Part shown: positions 11,000-21,421 of the stretch, one piece after another
How positions within the stretch are numbered: the stretch's first letter is position 1
Layout of the letters: every line of letters starts with the position of its first letter
From: Symbiodinium sp. CCMP2592
Lineage: Eukaryota > Sar > Dinophyceae > Suessiales > Symbiodiniaceae
NCBI GenBank assembly: GCA_905221615.1
Contig: CAJNDT010004680.1
Location: forward strand, 372,001-436,000
Reading direction: 5' to 3'
Length of the DNA stretch: 64,000 bases
Position numbers and translations under genes: made by a program
The notes under the pieces: model-generated
Databases searched by the model: none
The model's input: only the letters and a program-made list of their open reading frames with translations
What the model was told of the DNA's origin: nothing

Positions 11000-12690
11000 T
11001 TGAGACTTCGCGTTGAAGTCTAGGATACTCAGCAGGCCGGCAAGCCTGAATCTACTGAAAAGAATCCACTAAACCAGCGAACCCTCCACAGCTGAATAAA
11101 CTCAAACCCCAAAATCCAGCCAAGTTGAAAGCCGAGCGGCATGAGAATCATCCTCGGATTTTGCAGGCACACCGGGTTGCTAGGCGTGACATGTCTCTCC
11201 CCGAAATCCGGCCAAAAACGCAAAGTTGTCTTAGAGATCTCAACTTCAACTTCAGGATATTTCAACCTGAAGGCTTCAAACTCACAACCCGGCAAGCCCA
11301 AAGCCCTCCAAGCCCTGACACCCTCAATCTGGGGGACCTTAGCCTACCAAAACCTGCTTTCCCGATGAATTCCTCATTAGGGTTCTCGTAAGAACCTACA
11401 AACATGTAGGATATGGTAGGTTATGGTATTCCTTAGATACGGTTGATGATATAAATCCTTCTGCACTAAAAGGTGGAATATACCATGATTCCCAAAGTCT
11501 AGGGTCAGTAGGGAAATGCAGGGATTATATGCTCATATATATGTATCATCATGATCAACCGCATTCCTTACGGATGCTATTATAAGAAGCAATGATGAAT
11601 TCAGGGTCTGCTACTAGGGATCCCTCAAGGAGCTGAAGGAATACAAGCACGTAGATCCGGGCATTAGTTTTTGATAGGTGTAAGGTTTAGAGCTTGCCTA
11701 CAGTCTCCATTTGTTTTTGGGTACACCAAATGTATATCAGAGGAGTCCACCCATAAAGTTTGCTAACCAAAAAAGAACTGAACTGCAATGGAGCCATGGC
11801 AATCGCAGGAGCCAGAGTTTCACTGGCAGCACCTGCCATCTTGCAAACGCCTAAACCCCAGAACCCTTCAATGCCCAAACCCCAGACCCTAGACCCAAAA
11901 CCGTAAACCCCAAAAAACCGACGAAACCCTAAAAACCTTTTTTGGAGCAGGGGCCCCCAAACCCTAAACCCCAAAACCGCTAAACTCGAAGAGAACCCCA
12001 ACTCTGAAGAACTCCGACAGAGGCACGCGGGTTGCCCGGCGCCGTGGGCGAACGCCCCGAGAAAGCCCAGAGCCTCGCTGCAATCAAGGAGTTTTGGGTT
12101 TAGGATTTTTAGGGTTTAGGGTTTAGGATTTAGGGTTTAGGGTTTGGGGTTTAGGATTTAAGGTTTCGTCGCCCGGGGCACACGTTCTTAGCAGAGGGAG
12201 AAGACAACCCTAAACCCCGAACCCTAAACCCTAACAGGGACAAAACGACAGGAAGTCTGGCGAGCTATTCCGTGCTTGCGCTTACGACTGCCGTAACCTA
12301 CCTAATCCTACTCTTGTTGTAACAGTCCCTGTAAGGTTGATATTAGGGTTCATAGTAAGAACCTGCAAAAAGGTGGTTTAAGGTAGACTAGAGACTTCTT
12401 GGGATGTGACTGCCAATACACCATAGTAAAGACAAAGACGGATGCGTTGTTTGTACCAGGCCTCTGTCAAGGGTTGAGGGTTTAGGGGTTTAGGGTTCAG
12501 GGCCTGGTATGATACACAACCTGTAAATAAACCCCTGACCCTATCACCTCAAAACCTAGATATATTACATGCCGGAGCATTTAATCTAGCCCCCGTACTA
12601 GACCCCAAACGTCTGCAGCCCTAGACCTAAGCCTTCCAACCCAGATACAGTAGTACATGAACAAAGGACCAAAAAGGATGTACTCGTGCA
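11000..12690. other. Spacer
   Basis: Overlapping weak open frames at 11029-11391 have no recognisable domain. A palindromic repeat lies at 11440-11561. TTTAGGG-like runs lie at about 11860-11980, 12090-12165 and 12475-12505. No gene can be supported. Confidence 0.4.
11440..11561. mobile_element. MITE-like repeat, GTTGATGATATAAATCC subtype
   Basis: It begins GGTTGATGATATAAATCC and ends GATCAACC, with the GGAATATACC core shared with the copies at 5315, 6768 and 9997. Confidence 0.6.
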
Positions 12691-13233
<543 letters not shown>

Positions 13234-13446
13234 CTCTAGACGGCTTTCGTCGATCGTGTCGTCTACGGTAGGGTAGCCTACTGCCCGGCCCTGATCGGCC
13301 CAGTCAAAATCACAGGACCCTGATCGGTCCAAGCCCTGATCGGCTTCTTGCTAAAACAAGACCTCTTGGTCTCTATTGATCGAAAATGCTCTACGGAGCA
13401 ATCATACGCAGTTTAGGGCTTGATTGCCCAGTTGCAGACAGGACTG

Positions 13447-14562
13447 ATGCCCTTTCGTTCTTACAACAGCCGTCAGTCTGATCAAGTAACTGTTCTCCCC
13501 TGGACAACTGACTTCGCCATGGCCTCCTGGTCATCATCATCATGGTCTAACAGCGACTCCAGCAACAGCTGGGACAACCGACAGCAATGGAATCGATGGA
13601 GCAAAGAAGACAAATGGGACTCCAAATACTCAGAGAAGTCGTGGGAATGTGTTGCCAGTCCCACGTATCAAACTTTTTCTTTGCCGTCTTCTTTTGTGTC
13701 TGATGACCAGCACTATGACAAGACCCCTTTGGGCAAAGGTGCTCATGTGCTGCATAAGTTGGTTCAACCCACAGAGTGGTCTCGCAAAGCGGGGCTGGCC
13801 GGCCGTGATGTCAGCGACATCCGTGCCTTTGAGCTTGCCCATCGAGGCCTTGGAGATTTCTCATTTCGATTGTTGTCGGAAGGACGGCACCAGAGTATCG
13901 TCGGGGCTCGAAGCGGCCAAGAATCGGTACTCATTACTGCATTGTTGAAGAAGCTTCGTGAAAGTGGTCTTTCTATCGATGAGGCAGCAAAAGCCTGCCA
14001 TACTTCGGCTCCTCCAGACAAGCATAAGGAAGCAATGCGATTCATGGAACCGCTTGCTCAAGAACTTTTGAATTGTGTTTTGGCCAAAGCGCCTCCAACA
14101 AATCCGGATGCCTCCGAAGAACTTGCCAAAGCTAAAGCCAAATTGGCTGAGCATGGCATTGCTATGTCTCCTCTGAAAAGGAAGGCGACTGAAGATCCTG
14201 AGCCTGACTCAGGACGACGGGCAAAGCCTGCCATGCCCATTGCTGAGCCGGAATCCCAAATGGAAGCTGAACAGCTCCTTAAAGATCCGCAACGAAAGCT
14301 GGATACTCGTCCCAAAGGAGCCACAGATGACCATGTCACTGAATGGCTAGCCACTTACAAGAACAAGCCTGAGTTTAAAGGCAAGTATCAAATGTTGGTC
14401 AAGCATGTACAGACTGTCCAGAAGCTTCTCAAAACTGAAGCATCTAAAGACCAATTGGTTGCAGCTGCTAAAGAGTTTGGACTGGATCCAAAGTTGGCAT
14501 CCAGGCTGTCCATCAAGAATTTGTCTACTGTGATTGCTGTTGCACAATTTCAAACTGCTTGA
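13447..14562 (+). CDS. Penelope-like element ORF1, unknown, possibly nucleoprotein
   Basis: The frame opens upstream at a TTG. The first in-frame ATG is at 13447 and a second one lies at a Ser/Trp/Asn-rich stretch (WSSSSWSNSDSSNSWDN). The N-terminal part is low complexity. A central folded-looking part follows (GLGDFSFRLLSEGR, SIDEAAKACHTSA), then a Lys/Ala-rich helical region with a basic LKRKATE patch. The C-terminal segment is predicted helical and ends AVAQFQTA. Its position before the RT gene suggests an ORF1-type RNA-binding or structural role, but no known fold is recognised. It ends 63 bp before the GIY-YIG/RT ORF. Confidence 0.7.
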   Translation: MPFRSYNSRQSDQVTVLPWTTDFAMASWSSSSWSNSDSSNSWDNRQQWNRWSKEDKWDSKYSEKSWECVASPTYQTFSLPSSFVSDDQHYDKTPLGKGAHVLHKLVQPTEWSRKAGLAGRDVSDIRAFELAHRGLGDFSFRLLSEGRHQSIVGARSGQESVLITALLKKLRESGLSIDEAAKACHTSAPPDKHKEAMRFMEPLAQELLNCVLAKAPPTNPDASEELAKAKAKLAEHGIAMSPLKRKATEDPEPDSGRRAKPAMPIAEPESQMEAEQLLKDPQRKLDTRPKGATDDHVTEWLATYKNKPEFKGKYQMLVKHVQTVQKLLKTEASKDQLVAAAKEFGLDPKLASRLSIKNLSTVIAVAQFQTA

Positions 14563-14625
14563 CTAGCAGTTCAATGCCAACATCTTGCTGCTTCAAGCAA
14601 ACAAGAGACCAAGCAGCAAATTTGT

Positions 14626-17322
14626 ATGTTGGGAGAGGCTGTGACGTTCTTTTTGCACCACTGTCCGGGCTTCAACAAAGAGTCTGCACTGTGGGCCCAA
14701 GGCCTGCTTCATCTTCTGTTGCTTTTTTACTTTCAAGAAGGATCTCCGTCTTCGTATGCTGAGACCATTCGACAGAAGCTTCAGCAGTTCCGGGTGCACC
14801 CCGCCACTTACACGTGGCCGAGATTTCAATCACAAAATGCGGTGTATATGAAAACAGCAGTGGATTGGCGCCATTTTTCAAGCATTGAACATTACAGGCA
14901 GCCTTCCACATTCATGTACATAGGCTCCACCAGCCAATCTGTTTTTCGAAGAGAGTCCAACAGATTCTCAGTGGCCAGGAAGCTGGCAAACGGGGGCGAA
15001 GCTCAGGCCGAGCTAGCCATCCGATACTGGGTGTCCAATCAGTGTCTTGAGCAGTACACTTTGTTTCTCGTTTCTCCATGCTCAACTTACAAGGAAGCAT
15101 GGGTAACGGAACACTGCTTAATTGGGATGTGGCAACCCAAGCTGAATCACCCGTACATCACCTCCTTTTTGAAAAGGAGTGCATTGGGCTTTAGACCCAA
15201 CAAGAGAGTTCGACACAGTGTGTCTTCTAGGTTCGGGTTAAGACTGTGGAGAAAACTGAGAAAGAAGCTCCACAGACAACTTCAGCCCGTTCCTTTTCAA
15301 CTCAAGAGAAGGTCGGCATGGGAGATACTATTCAATCTTACATGCTTCAGCCGTGCCCCCTTTGAAGAGGCAAAAAAGCTGCGAAGCGACCGATACCTTC
15401 CAGATGAGATTTACTCTTTGGTTCGCTTGAGCAACTGCCTGGAAGAGCCTGGCAAAAGTAAAGCCAGGAAGGTGCTCAAAAGTGTTTGCCAATTCCGAAA
15501 CATGTCCTGGCCAATGGCAACACTGGGCTTGCAGCTGAAATTCACTGCATCCCCAAGCTTTGGGTCAGATGTCTCTAGATGGATCCGAAAGCTTGTATTG
15601 GCACACAAGCCGATCCTTATACCTTTTCACCTTCCAGTCTGCAAAGTCAGAGAGCAACCTCATCAGTCTCTCAAAGACTTCATGCACAATTTCAAAGACT
15701 GGGACCAATGGTTACAGAATCACTCTGTTGATGAAGCACCATGCCCTTGTACTTACTATGCCAAACTACTGCCGGAAAAGTGCCTCACTCGAGGCCATGT
15801 TGTAGCAGGCATAGAACAACTTGGCAGTCTTCACCGCTCCTTTGAAAAACTAGGGAGTGGTAGTGCATCTTCAGCCTTTTTTCCTTCCAAAAGAGAATTT
15901 TTCAATCACAACACCCGTCTGTTTGCATCTTGGCGGCGCAAGCACTGTCTTCCCAAGGGTGTTGATATAGCTTTTCAGCAATTTCTCGAGCAACAATGGA
16001 GCAAACACCTCGATCACCTGGGCCAAGAAAATCGGCTCACATGGAGAGATGTCTCTGCTGCTCGCGATTTACTGCACCGACAGTTCATTGTTCATTGCGA
16101 AGACCATGAGCCGAACCATCTTATGGTCTTTTGTCTCAAATTCTACCTCCAAGCTGCCATGAAGACCTGGCAGGATCCAGATGTTTTTGAGCCTGTGGAA
16201 GGCTCCCAAGAACTCTGGAACCATAGAGTTTTTCAACAGATTCCCGCCATACTGAAACGACGATATAGATGGGGAATCAATGCTTCCGGCACTTTGCCTG
16301 TTGGGTTCGTCTTTCTCAAACGCAAGAAAGAATTCTTGAAAGGGAGGACGATAATATCGTACTCCAACAGCTGTATCAAGAAGTTGTTGATCGCAGCTGC
16401 ACAAGCGATTCTTTTGATGGTTCGCTTGGTCTGGCCTGAAGCAATGGGCCTAGCAACTACCCCCCAACTTTGGAAGAAGCTGCATCAGTTTCTCCGCCGC
16501 AACCCTTCCATGGTGCATCTCGCTGAAATCAATGATGATCTCGTGGGATTTTTCAACTCTGTGCCCAGACAGCAAATCTTGGATTTGCTGTCGATGCTTG
16601 TACAGATGTATCAAGATCAGGAGTACCCTCCACATATTACGGTTTCCCTAAAAAAGCAACCCAATTGTGAGTCTGCTTGGCCTGGTAAACCCATGGCAAA
16701 GGGAGCCAAACACATTAGGTTTCTTCATGTTTCGGACCTGACTGCGATTGTACAGACCTCGTTCCAAGCAGGAGTGTTTACCACTCTCGGCTTATTGTTC
16801 AGGCAACACCGGGGCACTTGTATAGGTAACCAAATCAGCCCGGTCCTCAGCAGTCTTCCGGTAATTCAGCGAGAATCTTGTTGGCAAAGAGAATGGCACC
16901 AGTTCCTGGAATCTGCGCGGTTCTTTGACAACCAAGCATCGGAACTGTTTGTCTGCAGATATGTTGACAATCGACTTGTAGTGTGCGATGAAAACTTTCT
17001 GTCGCACCAATGCATGAAAGATTTTCAACACCTCTCTTTTTACGGAGGAACTATCCAGCTGGAAGAAGTTACGAATCATCAATTTCTGGGCTTCCGGCTC
17101 AACATGGCCAACAGAACAGTGACCTACCTGCAACCAGACAAAGCCTGGTCAATCAGAAACCCAAGATCTGCAGGAAGTTGGTCCACTCGAATTTCAGGCT
17201 ATTTATCTCGCAAAGCTTTGATTGTACAGTACGCATGGCCTCCGAGCAGTCGCAAACATCAACTGCAGGCACTTCGCCAATTGTACATAGATAGAGGCTT
17301 CCCTGCAGACTTGTTGACCTGA
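14626..17322 (+). CDS. GIY-YIG endonuclease plus reverse transcriptase (Penelope-like)
   Basis: 898 codons from an ATG. Residues about 96-180 carry a GIY-YIG-like domain: FMYIGSTSQSVFRRESNR (YIG at 98-100), then E162 and N174 in EHCLIGMWQPKLN, the expected spacing of the catalytic Glu and Asn. The RT follows: a KGRTIISYSNS block near 575, motif A DLVGFFNSVP (Asp about 638), which matches the Penelope DVVSLFTNVP type, motif B GTCIGNQISP (730-739), motif C YVDN (779-782) and HQFLGF near 818. Motif C has Asn where most RTs have the second Asp. The nuclease lies N-terminal to the RT, as in Naiad/Chlamys elements. The product should nick DNA and copy the element RNA by target priming. It is intact, with no frameshift. 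Confidence 0.85.
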   Translation: MLGEAVTFFLHHCPGFNKESALWAQGLLHLLLLFYFQEGSPSSYAETIRQKLQQFRVHPATYTWPRFQSQNAVYMKTAVDWRHFSSIEHYRQPSTFMYIGSTSQSVFRRESNRFSVARKLANGGEAQAELAIRYWVSNQCLEQYTLFLVSPCSTYKEAWVTEHCLIGMWQPKLNHPYITSFLKRSALGFRPNKRVRHSVSSRFGLRLWRKLRKKLHRQLQPVPFQLKRRSAWEILFNLTCFSRAPFEEAKKLRSDRYLPDEIYSLVRLSNCLEEPGKSKARKVLKSVCQFRNMSWPMATLGLQLKFTASPSFGSDVSRWIRKLVLAHKPILIPFHLPVCKVREQPHQSLKDFMHNFKDWDQWLQNHSVDEAPCPCTYYAKLLPEKCLTRGHVVAGIEQLGSLHRSFEKLGSGSASSAFFPSKREFFNHNTRLFASWRRKHCLPKGVDIAFQQFLEQQWSKHLDHLGQENRLTWRDVSAARDLLHRQFIVHCEDHEPNHLMVFCLKFYLQAAMKTWQDPDVFEPVEGSQELWNHRVFQQIPAILKRRYRWGINASGTLPVGFVFLKRKKEFLKGRTIISYSNSCIKKLLIAAAQAILLMVRLVWPEAMGLATTPQLWKKLHQFLRRNPSMVHLAEINDDLVGFFNSVPRQQILDLLSMLVQMYQDQEYPPHITVSLKKQPNCESAWPGKPMAKGAKHIRFLHVSDLTAIVQTSFQAGVFTTLGLLFRQHRGTCIGNQISPVLSSLPVIQRESCWQREWHQFLESARFFDNQASELFVCRYVDNRLVVCDENFLSHQCMKDFQHLSFYGGTIQLEEVTNHQFLGFRLNMANRTVTYLQPDKAWSIRNPRSAGSWSTRISGYLSRKALIVQYAWPPSSRKHQLQALRQLYIDRGFPADLLT

Positions 17323-17449
17323 AAGTGTCAAAACTCCGATTTCTTGGGTCTTGCACGACATTTGCATCGTTGGATGTGTACATATTTCTTCAATACTGTA
17401 AGCTGGGCTCGCGACGACTTTTATAGTCTGCCCCTCGGGTACCCCAGCT

Positions 17450-18505
17450 ATGGCATCGTACGTCTTTCAGTTCTTCTGCGGCGAATCCCAAGGATCCAAT
17501 CCGCAGCCACGTGTTCTTGCATTGCAAGGACCAGTTGAGGAAATACATCCTCAACCCCGACCGAGACCAGCCTTATCACATCGGGCACACAATGCCTCCA
17601 GATCCCCTTCGAGGCGTCGTGCTAGAACTTCTCGCTCACGGAGGCCACGGCGAAGCCGTACACCGAGAAGGACCCGACCACAGGTGAGTACACCAAGGTA
17701 TCCTCCGGGCAACTGGCGAGCCCCAGCACCTTGGGTTCCACCACCAAGGCAGGTCATGCCGCCACCTTCAGCACCACTGCCTCCACCTTTTCCTCCCCCG
17801 GGCAATGTGACAGCATACTGGGTTCCACCACCGCCGCCTTTGTCACCACCAGTGGCCACACCTTTTGCGGCTCCAGATCTGCGGAAGCCAGCTGAACCTC
17901 GCACACCGCCGAGGTTAGCCAGGCCCAACAAGGCACCGCAACAGCCGGTGCCAACAGTACGAGCCCCAGCAGCTGATCTTCCGGGCCCAAACCAGCCCAC
18001 AAAGCAGGCCAAGAAAGGGCCAGCGGCCTCCAATCAACTGGCCCCATTGGAGAGCCAGCAACAGATTGATGATCAGTTTTTTCGGAGCCTCATGTGTGCC
18101 AACATCAATGATGTTGAAGACCAGCTGGAAGTCCAGCTGTCGGGATTTTCAGCAACAGATCATATACCGGGAGGGATGACCACCCTGAGCCAATACCTTT
18201 TCTACCGTCAACAACTTTTAACGGCTCCTTTCCCGGATCAATGGGTTATGGCTCCCTGGCAAGCACTGCGAAGCAATGCAGCCCGGACGGCAATGGTTCG
18301 TAAGTACCAGCGCCCCTTCGCATCTCTCAAAGACCCTGAGAGACAACGATGTGCCCGGTTTTTGCTCAGTTTGTTTCCGGAGCCTGTGCCACAGAATACA
18401 ATCGGCACAGAAGAGTTTTTTGGCTTCGTGGACTGCATTTTGCAGTCCAGACTTCACTATGAGAGGCACTTCGAAGAAGGTGCACAGCTGTGGACCAGGG
18501 CATGA
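17450..18505 (+). CDS. Penelope-like element ORF3, Arg/Ser- and Pro-rich protein
   Basis: 351 codons from an ATG, 127 bp after the RT ORF. Residues about 45-75 form an Arg/Ser cluster (RSPSRRRARTSRSRR), as in RNA-binding proteins. Residues about 80-190 are Pro-rich and disordered (PPPSAPLPPPFPPPG). The last 150 residues look folded (DQFFRSLMCANINDVEDQ, RQRCARFLLSLFPEP). No family is recognised. The last codons lie inside the left arm of a 136-bp perfect inverted repeat, so the 3' end may have been altered by that rearrangement. The basic N-terminus suggests nucleic acid binding. Confidence 0.65.
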   Translation: MASYVFQFFCGESQGSNPQPRVLALQGPVEEIHPQPRPRPALSHRAHNASRSPSRRRARTSRSRRPRRSRTPRRTRPQVSTPRYPPGNWRAPAPWVPPPRQVMPPPSAPLPPPFPPPGNVTAYWVPPPPPLSPPVATPFAAPDLRKPAEPRTPPRLARPNKAPQQPVPTVRAPAADLPGPNQPTKQAKKGPAASNQLAPLESQQQIDDQFFRSLMCANINDVEDQLEVQLSGFSATDHIPGGMTTLSQYLFYRQQLLTAPFPDQWVMAPWQALRSNAARTAMVRKYQRPFASLKDPERQRCARFLLSLFPEPVPQNTIGTEEFFGFVDCILQSRLHYERHFEEGAQLWTRA

Positions 18506-18619
18506 AATCTCGCCAGATTGTTCTCATATCTGGTGCATGCATTCTTGCCCTTAATGTGATTGCTAGGCAATAAGCCTGCAAAAACCACTCCAGAACAATT
18601 CTTGGTTGAGTGGAAACAC
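18484..18619 (+). repeat. Left arm of a 136-bp perfect inverted repeat
   Basis: It is the exact reverse complement of 18761-18896, with a 141-bp spacer between the arms. It overlaps the last codons and stop of ORF3. Confidence 0.95.
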
Positions 18620-18749
18620 TTGCAGGCGAGCTGTACAACTCCTGCACCCCAATTGGGGTTTGTTGTACTTCTGCCGTAAAAAGAAAATGTATCTTCGTGA
18701 GGTTCCAGGCCAGCTACACCATGATCCGTAGGGAGGATCTTGCCTGTAG

Positions 18750-19193
18750 CCAAAATGCCGGTGTTTCCACTCAACCAAGAATTGTTCTGGAGTGGTTTTT
18801 GCAGGCTTATTGCCTAGCAATCACATTAAGGGCAAGAATGCATGCACCAGATATGAGAACAATCTGGCGAGATTTCATGCCCTGGTCCACAGCTGTTCTT
18901 CGGACAAACGCTGGGCAATTCGGTTCGCGGCAGCTCGAATTGATTTTGTGTTCGTTCTTTCAGAACGAAGCAAAGCTGACTATCCTCAGCAACAGAGCCG
19001 ACAGCGCCGCAGAACTAAAGTTAAAGCTGTCGGAGATGAGCCTACTTTGGCTCTGGCAGATGGCCCTCCAGATGACGACTGGGGCCCATGGGCTGATCCA
19101 AAAGCCCCTAAGATAGAGCTGCCTGAGGAACCGGAAGAAGAGAACCTCATGGCAGCAGCGGCAGCTTTTTCAAATGCTTCAGCTGCAAGCTGA
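18750..19193 (+). CDS. Penelope-like element ORF4, no ATG, acidic tail
   Basis: The frame is open from 18750 and ends at 19193. No ATG is available before the final residues, so the start is non-ATG, spliced in, or was lost when the inverted repeat formed. After the repeat arm the protein reads SSDKRWAIRFAAARIDFVF, then a basic patch (QSRQRRRTKVK) and an acidic segment (PDDDWGPWADP, ELPEEPEEEN). It ends with an Ala-rich tail. This composition is clearly coding. No family is recognised. Confidence 0.5.
   Translation, partial: PKCRCFHSTKNCSGVVFAGLLPSNHIKGKNACTRYENNLARFHALVHSCSSDKRWAIRFAAARIDFVFVLSERSKADYPQQQSRQRRRTKVKAVGDEPTLALADGPPDDDWGPWADPKAPKIELPEEPEEENLMAAAAAFSNASAAS
18761..18896 (-). repeat. 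Right arm of a 136-bp perfect inverted repeat
   Basis: Exact reverse complement of 18484-18619. It leads straight into the open frame that ends at 19193. Confidence 0.95.
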
Positions 19194-19246
19194 TTCAATT
19201 CGTACAGCAAGAAAAGAATGTGCATGCCTCGTGTGCTTAGTGTTCA

Positions 19247-19792
19247 ATGTTGCAAGATCCTGCATATGCAAATCTATGCCAGGATATAAAGTTTTGGCTC
19301 CCATGCTGTCTGGTCTGTGTATTGGCCATGGATCAAGCTGTGGAGCATCGGCAGCCTTCACCTGTTTCATCAACGTCCTCGTGGCATTCTGCTTTTGATC
19401 CTCCTGAAGAAGCTCGTTCTTCTCGTGAGCAGAAGATAAGTCTCAAAGACGAAGCTTCTCGCAAGAAAAGCAAGAAGCATAAATCCAAGAAATCCAAAAA
19501 GATTTCAAAGGATAAGGATCAAGCCAGTGAGAAACATTCTTTTGCAGTTGAGTCAACCACCTCCCGCGTTGTCTACACCGGGGACGTGGTAATTGATGCC
19601 ATTTGCAACAGCAAGCCTGTTTCTGCCCCTACTGGGACCAATACCAGGGTGTACAAAGGCAAAGGAGTAGCCAAAATGATGGCTCGAAGCGGTTTTCGGT
19701 GTGCATGCCATTATGTGCGTGCCCACCTTTGTCCCTTTAGGCTCATCGCCAATGAATTTGGCGCCGAGACACAGTTTCACACTTCAGAGTAA
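19247..19792 (+). CDS. Penelope-like element ORF5, Lys-rich protein
   Basis: 181 codons from an ATG. An internal ATG at 19328 (MDQAVEHRQPSP) may be the true start, because the residues before it are Cys- and Leu-rich. A strong basic run at about residues 70-90 (SRKKSKKHKSKKSKKISK) resembles a nuclear or nucleolar localisation or RNA-binding segment. The C-terminal half contains Cys and His residues (FRCACHYVRAHLCPF) that could bind a metal. No family is recognised. It follows ORF4 after 53 bp. Confidence 0.6.
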   Translation: MLQDPAYANLCQDIKFWLPCCLVCVLAMDQAVEHRQPSPVSSTSSWHSAFDPPEEARSSREQKISLKDEASRKKSKKHKSKKSKKISKDKDQASEKHSFAVESTTSRVVYTGDVVIDAICNSKPVSAPTGTNTRVYKGKGVAKMMARSGFRCACHYVRAHLCPFRLIANEFGAETQFHTSE

Positions 19793-19851
19793 AGCCATTT
19801 AGAGCTTCGTTGTGTTAGCCAGAAAAGGCAATCTTCCTTCTGAGTGATTTC

Positions 19852-20538
19852 ATGCCGAAAACCTGCGACAATTTTCATCAACTGCAGGCTTCATCGCCTT
19901 TATTCAGTAATCCACTCTCTCTACAAAGCCACATGTCGGCCCTGTCGCTGGTTGTGTCCGAACCTGCCATTGTGGCAAGAGTGGTATCTTTTGTTTCATC
20001 GCGAAAGCACATCTTCTTCTTCTACTACAATCCGGCGTTTTGGACCGAAGAAGATCGCGATCAACTTGAGCTTGAAGACTCTTCCGAATCAGAAGAGCCA
20101 TACCCGGACAGTGCAGCTCGTGTCATTTCTGATCGCATTCGTCAACGCTTTCGCTCTGTTCTGCCTGCTGATACTTCACTTGCACTTGGGAGCCTTAATT
20201 ATGGGTCCATTCGCGAACATTTTGTACAAAGAGAGTGCCCAGCACAGCCACCTGGCTGGCCCAATGTACTCTATGTACCTGTAATGTACAACGCGGCACC
20301 AATGCCACAGATCACCTTCTATGGGGCGGTCAACCGAGTCTTCTTTCGATCTGTCCTTTATCTCTATAAAGGAACACTGTACATTGCTTTTCGGCAATTG
20401 CTGTTACAATCTCAGCAGAAAGCCATCTTTTTTGATTGGCTCTGCACCGGTCGAGAAGATCGATTCCGAGTGAGTTCTACTCTTATTTCCGATTTGCGAG
20501 TGTTTCGTGTCATTTCACCCCTGGCCGATCTGCCATAA
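19852..20538 (+). CDS. Penelope-like element ORF6, unknown
   Basis: 228 codons from an ATG, 59 bp after ORF5. It contains aromatic-rich segments (HIFFFYYNPAFWTEEDRDQ), an acidic patch (LELEDSSESEEPYPD) and a strand-rich C-terminal region (VLYVPVMYNAAPM, VFFRSVLYLYKGTLYI). A single soluble domain is likely. I cannot name a family. Compact packing with the other ORFs on the same strand suggests it belongs to the element. Confidence 0.6.
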   Translation: MPKTCDNFHQLQASSPLFSNPLSLQSHMSALSLVVSEPAIVARVVSFVSSRKHIFFFYYNPAFWTEEDRDQLELEDSSESEEPYPDSAARVISDRIRQRFRSVLPADTSLALGSLNYGSIREHFVQRECPAQPPGWPNVLYVPVMYNAAPMPQITFYGAVNRVFFRSVLYLYKGTLYIAFRQLLLQSQQKAIFFDWLCTGREDRFRVSSTLISDLRVFRVISPLADLP

Positions 20539-20658
20539 TCATCTGATGGCGACGCTGAAAAGACCACGGCTGATCGTAGAAGATCCTTGTTTTCAACGAT
20601 TTCACTGCTGAAATACCTCCGTAGTCTGTGGCTTTCAGTGGAGTGTACTGAGTACATC

Positions 20659-20913
20659 ATGTCGGACCGGAGCCGATCTCGTTCTCCGCAGATTTCATGG
20701 CGTTTCTACTGGTCTAAAAGCACGGCAGCTGATGGTCAAGACCATTGGTGGAAAACGTGGTTCCCTGCGACCCAGCACTGGATCCAAACTCGCCTCACTG
20801 CGGACAGGTTCTGGAGCTCAAGCTCATATCAGCCCGAGACTACCAGTGCTCCCTCCAATCGCACTGATTGCTCTGAGTCTCCTCGAAAAAGGAAGAGGAA
20901 CACTTCTCCGTGA
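20659..20913 (+). CDS. Penelope-like element ORF7, small Arg/Ser protein
   Basis: The frame is open from 20587. The first ATG is at 20659 and gives 84 codons starting MSDRSRSRSPQ. It is rich in Ser, Arg and Trp and ends with a basic motif (SPRKRKRNTSP). The RS repeats are of the type found in splicing and RNA-binding factors. It is short and lies just before the right terminal repeat. Its coding status is likely but not certain. Confidence 0.45.
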   Translation: MSDRSRSRSPQISWRFYWSKSTAADGQDHWWKTWFPATQHWIQTRLTADRFWSSSSYQPETTSAPSNRTDCSESPRKRKRNTSP

Positions 20914-21133
20914 AAGTTCATTGCTGCATGTTTAATTCGGTCTTGCCAGCATTCAAGCTGGCCATCAATTTCTTTAACAGTATGTAAGGCTGCGTACCCA
21001 TAAATGGGACTCGCAACCACCATTGATCTGTGTTACACAGCACCGACTGGGCGGTAGTGTAAAAATGCGCCCTAATATTCCTTGATACTGTGACGCCATC
21101 AAGGCTACCCCGCTATGCGGGGTGTGTGTGTGG

Positions 21134-21421
21134 AACACCTGTTTGCCAAGGTTTGCAGATTTGCATAGTTTGTGCAGGGGGGCAACCCCGTGAGCATAGC
21201 TGGTTGCCCAACGAAGAGGGCTATGCCACGGCTGATACTGGGTCTGGTCAACCCAGCGTACCTGCCAGTGTTTCGCAAGTGTTATGGCTTGGGGCTAAGC
21301 CGAGAACCCCAATAAGTGTGTGTGATGTTACTGCCTAGTGGCTTAAAATCCTATACCTCTATGTTGAAAGACTGAGTTCCGACAATTACCATCAGTCCAG
21401 AGGGAGGATTGCACGAGTGTG
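21134..21421 (+). repeat. Right 288-bp terminal direct repeat
   Basis: 286 of 288 positions match the left copy. It is preceded by a short GTGTGTGTGTGG tract, and its last TGTG runs into a long TG/TGTC microsatellite. Confidence 0.9.

Noticed and set aside
18741..18760. Dinoflagellate spliced-leader relic (TGTAGCCAAAATGCC)
   Set aside because: Only a short partial resemblance to the leader, and the characteristic GGCTCAAG end is missing.
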